A stretch of 64,000 nt of DNA from Gammaproteobacteria bacterium. GTDB lineage: Bacteria; Pseudomonadota; Gammaproteobacteria; Steroidobacterales; GCA-2729495. The stretch covers positions 62,001 through 126,000 of the forward strand of contig JADZBS010000003.1 of assembly GCA_020851975.1 (NCBI GenBank), in the 5' to 3' direction. The position numbers and the translations under genes were made by a program. The notes beneath the pieces were generated by a model that was not told where the DNA came from, did no database searches, and was given only the letters and a program-made list of their open reading frames with translations. Below, piece after piece: positions 61,376-64,000 of the stretch. Each line of letters opens with the position of its first letter. The first letter of the stretch is position 1.

Positions 61376-63268
61376 ATGTCGATGATCAGCACAGCCCTGT
61401 CCGGCCTCATCGCAGCCCAGCGCGGCCTCGAGGCGACGAGCAACAACGTCGCCAATGCCGGCACCGAGGGCTATGTGCGCCGTCGCACCCTGCAGGTGGA
61501 GGCAGTCACCGCCGGCTTCGGCCTGACGGCCGACCTCGGCTCCGGTGTGCGCGTCACCGACGTGCAGCGGCTGTACGACAGCTTCCTCGCCGATGCGCTG
61601 CGCGACACCACGAGCAGCGAACAGCGGGCCCAGGCGCTCGCCGACCTCACGGCGCGGCTCGACAACCTGCTCGGCAATCCCGACCTCGGCATCGGCACCA
61701 GCATCCAGGCGTTCTTCGACAAGGCGGAACTCCTCGCCCGCGATCCGACCTCGGCCGCCGGTCGCCAGCAGCTCCTGCTCGAGGGTGACTCGCTCGCGCA
61801 GCGCTTCAGCCAGCTCGACAGCCAGCTCGGTGCGCTCGGCGACGAGATCGACCGCCGGCTCGGCGACGTGACCGCGCGCATCAACGCCATCGCCGCCTCG
61901 CTGGCGGACATCAACGCGACCATGGCGCGCGGCACGGCCGGCACCAACGACCTCGAGGACCGCCGCGACGCGCTGCTGCAGGAACTCGCCACGCAGATCA
62001 ACGCGACCGTGGTCCGGGACGAGGGTGGCGGCGTCACCGTCATGATCGGCAACGGCCAGCCGCTGGTGCTCGGCAACGAGAGCGCCCGGCTCGAACTGGT
62101 CGCGGACAGCTTCGACCCGACGCGCCTGCAGGTGACGATCGACCTGGCCGGACAGTCGGTGCCCGTGTCGCGGCAGGTCTCCGGCGGTGCGCTGGGCGGC
62201 CTGCTGGCGTTCCGCAGCCAGTCCCTCGACCCGGCCCGGAACGAGCTGGGACTCCTCGCCACGACGCTGACGCAGGCCTTCAACCTGCAGCACGCCCAGG
62301 GGGCGGACAGCTACGGCAACCTGGGTGGCGCGTTCTTCGCCACCGGCGCGCCGGATGTGCTCGACTCGGCCGGCAACACGGGCGCGGCAACGGTCACCGC
62401 CAGCATCGCCGATGCCACGGCCCTGGCAGCCCGCGACTACGTGCTGCTCTGGAACGGCTCGGCGTGGTCGCTCACCGATGCGTCCACGGGTGCGCCGCTG
62501 GCGATGACCGGCAGCGGCACATTGGCCGATCCCTTCCGGTTCGACGGCCTGGCGGTCAGCGCCGGCGCCGGCGCAGCCGCCGGCGACCGATTCATGATCC
62601 GGCCCGTGGCAGGCAACGCCGGCCGCTTCGGTGTAGCCATCACGGACCCGGCCGCGATCGCCGCAGCCTCCCCCGTGCGCACTACCCGCTCGCTCGCCAA
62701 CAGCTCGGATGCCACGATCTCGCTCGCCGGTATCGCCGACGTGAACGACCCGGCCCTGCAGCAGGCGGTGGAGATCCGCTTCGAGGCCGCCGGCACGCTG
62801 CGGATCTTCGACAGCGCCAACAACGACCTCAGCGGACCGCTCGCCTATGCCAGCGGCGCGGACCTCACGTTCAACGGCTGGACGGTGCGCATCTCCGGGG
62901 CGGCGGCCGCCGGCGACGTGTTCTCCGTGTCCGCCAGCCCGCCCGGCAGCGGCGACAACGCCAACGCGCTCGCCCTGGCCGCAGTCCCCGGACGGGGTTT
63001 CCTCGGCGGCGGCCAGGTGTCGGTCGACCATCTCGCGGCGCGCCTGGTGTCGACCGTGGGCGCCACGGCACTGCGCCATCGGCAGGATCTCGATGTCCAG
63101 GCCGGGCTGCGCGAGCAGGCGCAGGTCGACCTCGATGCGGTGGCCGGCGTCAACCTCGACGAAGAGGCCGCCAACCTGCTGCGCTACCAACAGGCCTATC
63201 AGGCAGCGAGCAAGGTCATCGCGGTCTCCGACGAACTGTTCCGCTCGCTCCTCGGGATGCTCCGCTGA
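61376..63268 (+). CDS. flgK: Flagellar hook-associated protein FlgK
   Basis: MSMISTALSGLIAAQRGLEATSNNVANAGTEGYVRRRTLQVEA … GVNLDEEAANLLRYQQAYQAASKVIAVSDELFRSLLGMLR. Confidence 0.97.
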   Translation: MSMISTALSGLIAAQRGLEATSNNVANAGTEGYVRRRTLQVEAVTAGFGLTADLGSGVRVTDVQRLYDSFLADALRDTTSSEQRAQALADLTARLDNLLGNPDLGIGTSIQAFFDKAELLARDPTSAAGRQQLLLEGDSLAQRFSQLDSQLGALGDEIDRRLGDVTARINAIAASLADINATMARGTAGTNDLEDRRDALLQELATQINATVVRDEGGGVTVMIGNGQPLVLGNESARLELVADSFDPTRLQVTIDLAGQSVPVSRQVSGGALGGLLAFRSQSLDPARNELGLLATTLTQAFNLQHAQGADSYGNLGGAFFATGAPDVLDSAGNTGAATVTASIADATALAARDYVLLWNGSAWSLTDASTGAPLAMTGSGTLADPFRFDGLAVSAGAGAAAGDRFMIRPVAGNAGRFGVAITDPAAIAAASPVRTTRSLANSSDATISLAGIADVNDPALQQAVEIRFEAAGTLRIFDSANNDLSGPLAYASGADLTFNGWTVRISGAAAAGDVFSVSASPPGSGDNANALALAAVPGRGFLGGGQVSVDHLAARLVSTVGATALRHRQDLDVQAGLREQAQVDLDAVAGVNLDEEAANLLRYQQAYQAASKVIAVSDELFRSLLGMLR

Positions 63269-63270
63269 CC

Positions 63271-64000
63271 ATGCGCACTTCCACCCGTACCCTGCAGATC
63301 CAGTGGCTGGCCGACGTCTACCGCCGGCAGGCCGAGATCGCCCGCATCCAGCGCCAGGTGAGTTCCGGCGTGCGCATCGCCACGGCCGGCGACGACCCGG
63401 CCGGTGCCGGGCAGGTGGTGTCCCTGCAGCAGGGCATCGACCGGCTGAGCAACTTCAACGCCAATGGGGAGGCCGCCCGCCGGCGCCTCGCACTCGAGGA
63501 AAGCGCACTCGACCGCTTCGGCGATTCGCTCACGCGCGTGCGCGAGCTGGCGGTCCAGGCCGGGGGCGGCACGCAGAGCCAGGAAACCCGCCGCGCCATC
63601 GCCGCGGAGATGCGCGAGATCCTCGCCGGGCTCATCGACACCGCCAACGTGCAGGACGGCGAGGGCCACTACGTCTTCGCCGGCACCGAGGTCCGCGGCC
63701 AACCGGTGACTGTCACCAACGGCGTGGCTGGCTACACGGGCGACGACGGCGTGCGCCAGCAGCGCATCAGCGACACACGCACCATCCGCGAGGGTGACGC
63801 CGGTTCGGAGGTCTTTTTCGCCATCCGCAACGGCAACGGCACCTTCGCCGTCGCACCGGCTGCCGGCAACCAGGGCACCACCTTCTTCCGATCCGCCACG
63901 GTGACGGACACCGCCGCCTGGGTACCCGATACCTCCACGATCACCTTCACCACACCGGGCACCTACACGGTCACCGACTCGCTCGGGGCCCCGGTGTCCA
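63271..64000 (+). CDS. flgL: Flagellar hook-associated protein FlgL, truncated by window end
   Basis: MRTSTRTLQIQWLADVYRRQAEIARIQRQVSSGVRIATAGDDPAGAGQVVSLQQGIDRLSNFNANGEAARRRLALEESALDRFGDSLTRVRELAVQAG…; open to base 64000, absent from the ORF track. Confidence 0.92.
   Translation, partial: MRTSTRTLQIQWLADVYRRQAEIARIQRQVSSGVRIATAGDDPAGAGQVVSLQQGIDRLSNFNANGEAARRRLALEESALDRFGDSLTRVRELAVQAGGGTQSQETRRAIAAEMREILAGLIDTANVQDGEGHYVFAGTEVRGQPVTVTNGVAGYTGDDGVRQQRISDTRTIREGDAGSEVFFAIRNGNGTFAVAPAAGNQGTTFFRSATVTDTAAWVPDTSTITFTTPGTYTVTDSLGAPVS

Noticed and set aside
61232-63190. 652-aa minus-strand ORF opposite flgK
   Set aside because: Antisense shadow of a clear FlgK gene.

Overview
High-GC proteobacterial (gammaproteobacterium-like) chromosomal window, almost fully coding and mostly housekeeping. 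Main blocks: (1) 0-10 kb: Lhr-type helicase, quinone oxidoreductase-xdhC-moeA, ABC exporter, cytochrome b561. (2) 11-15 kb: less GC-biased patch with an S9 peptidase, yjdM, a possible decayed PNPOx-like fragment and a DUF1566/VPxPA-CTERM protein. (3) 15-30 kb: TolB/TPR membrane protein, divergent ilvC/ilvY, an ald-mmsA-aminotransferase cluster, moaB, gloB, tRNA-Arg(ACG), bactofilin, APC permease, greB. (4) 30-39 kb: DUF1343 muramidase, GST, cytochrome c, two more VPxPA-CTERM-like proteins, RRM protein, DUF748 protein. (5) 39.7-51.5 kb: glycogen/alpha-glucan locus (phosphorylase, glgX, glgB, glgC, malQ, glgA) with a GTAG/REP-type repeat array between glgX and glgB. (6) 52.2-64 kb: flagellar locus flgN-flgM-flgA / flgBCDEFGHIJK-flgL (flgL runs off the window), with a near-consensus sigma-54 promoter before flgB and a FliA-like promoter before flgM. 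I found no CRISPR array, complete mobile element, prophage or clear defence system, and nothing I can defend as a wholly new multi-gene system. The most unusual items are the REP-type array, whose sequence supplies the end of glgB, and a near-perfect 26-bp palindrome plus promoter ahead of a small Arg-rich ORF beside tRNA-Arg. Gene identities come from recognising protein motifs by eye; no database search was run.
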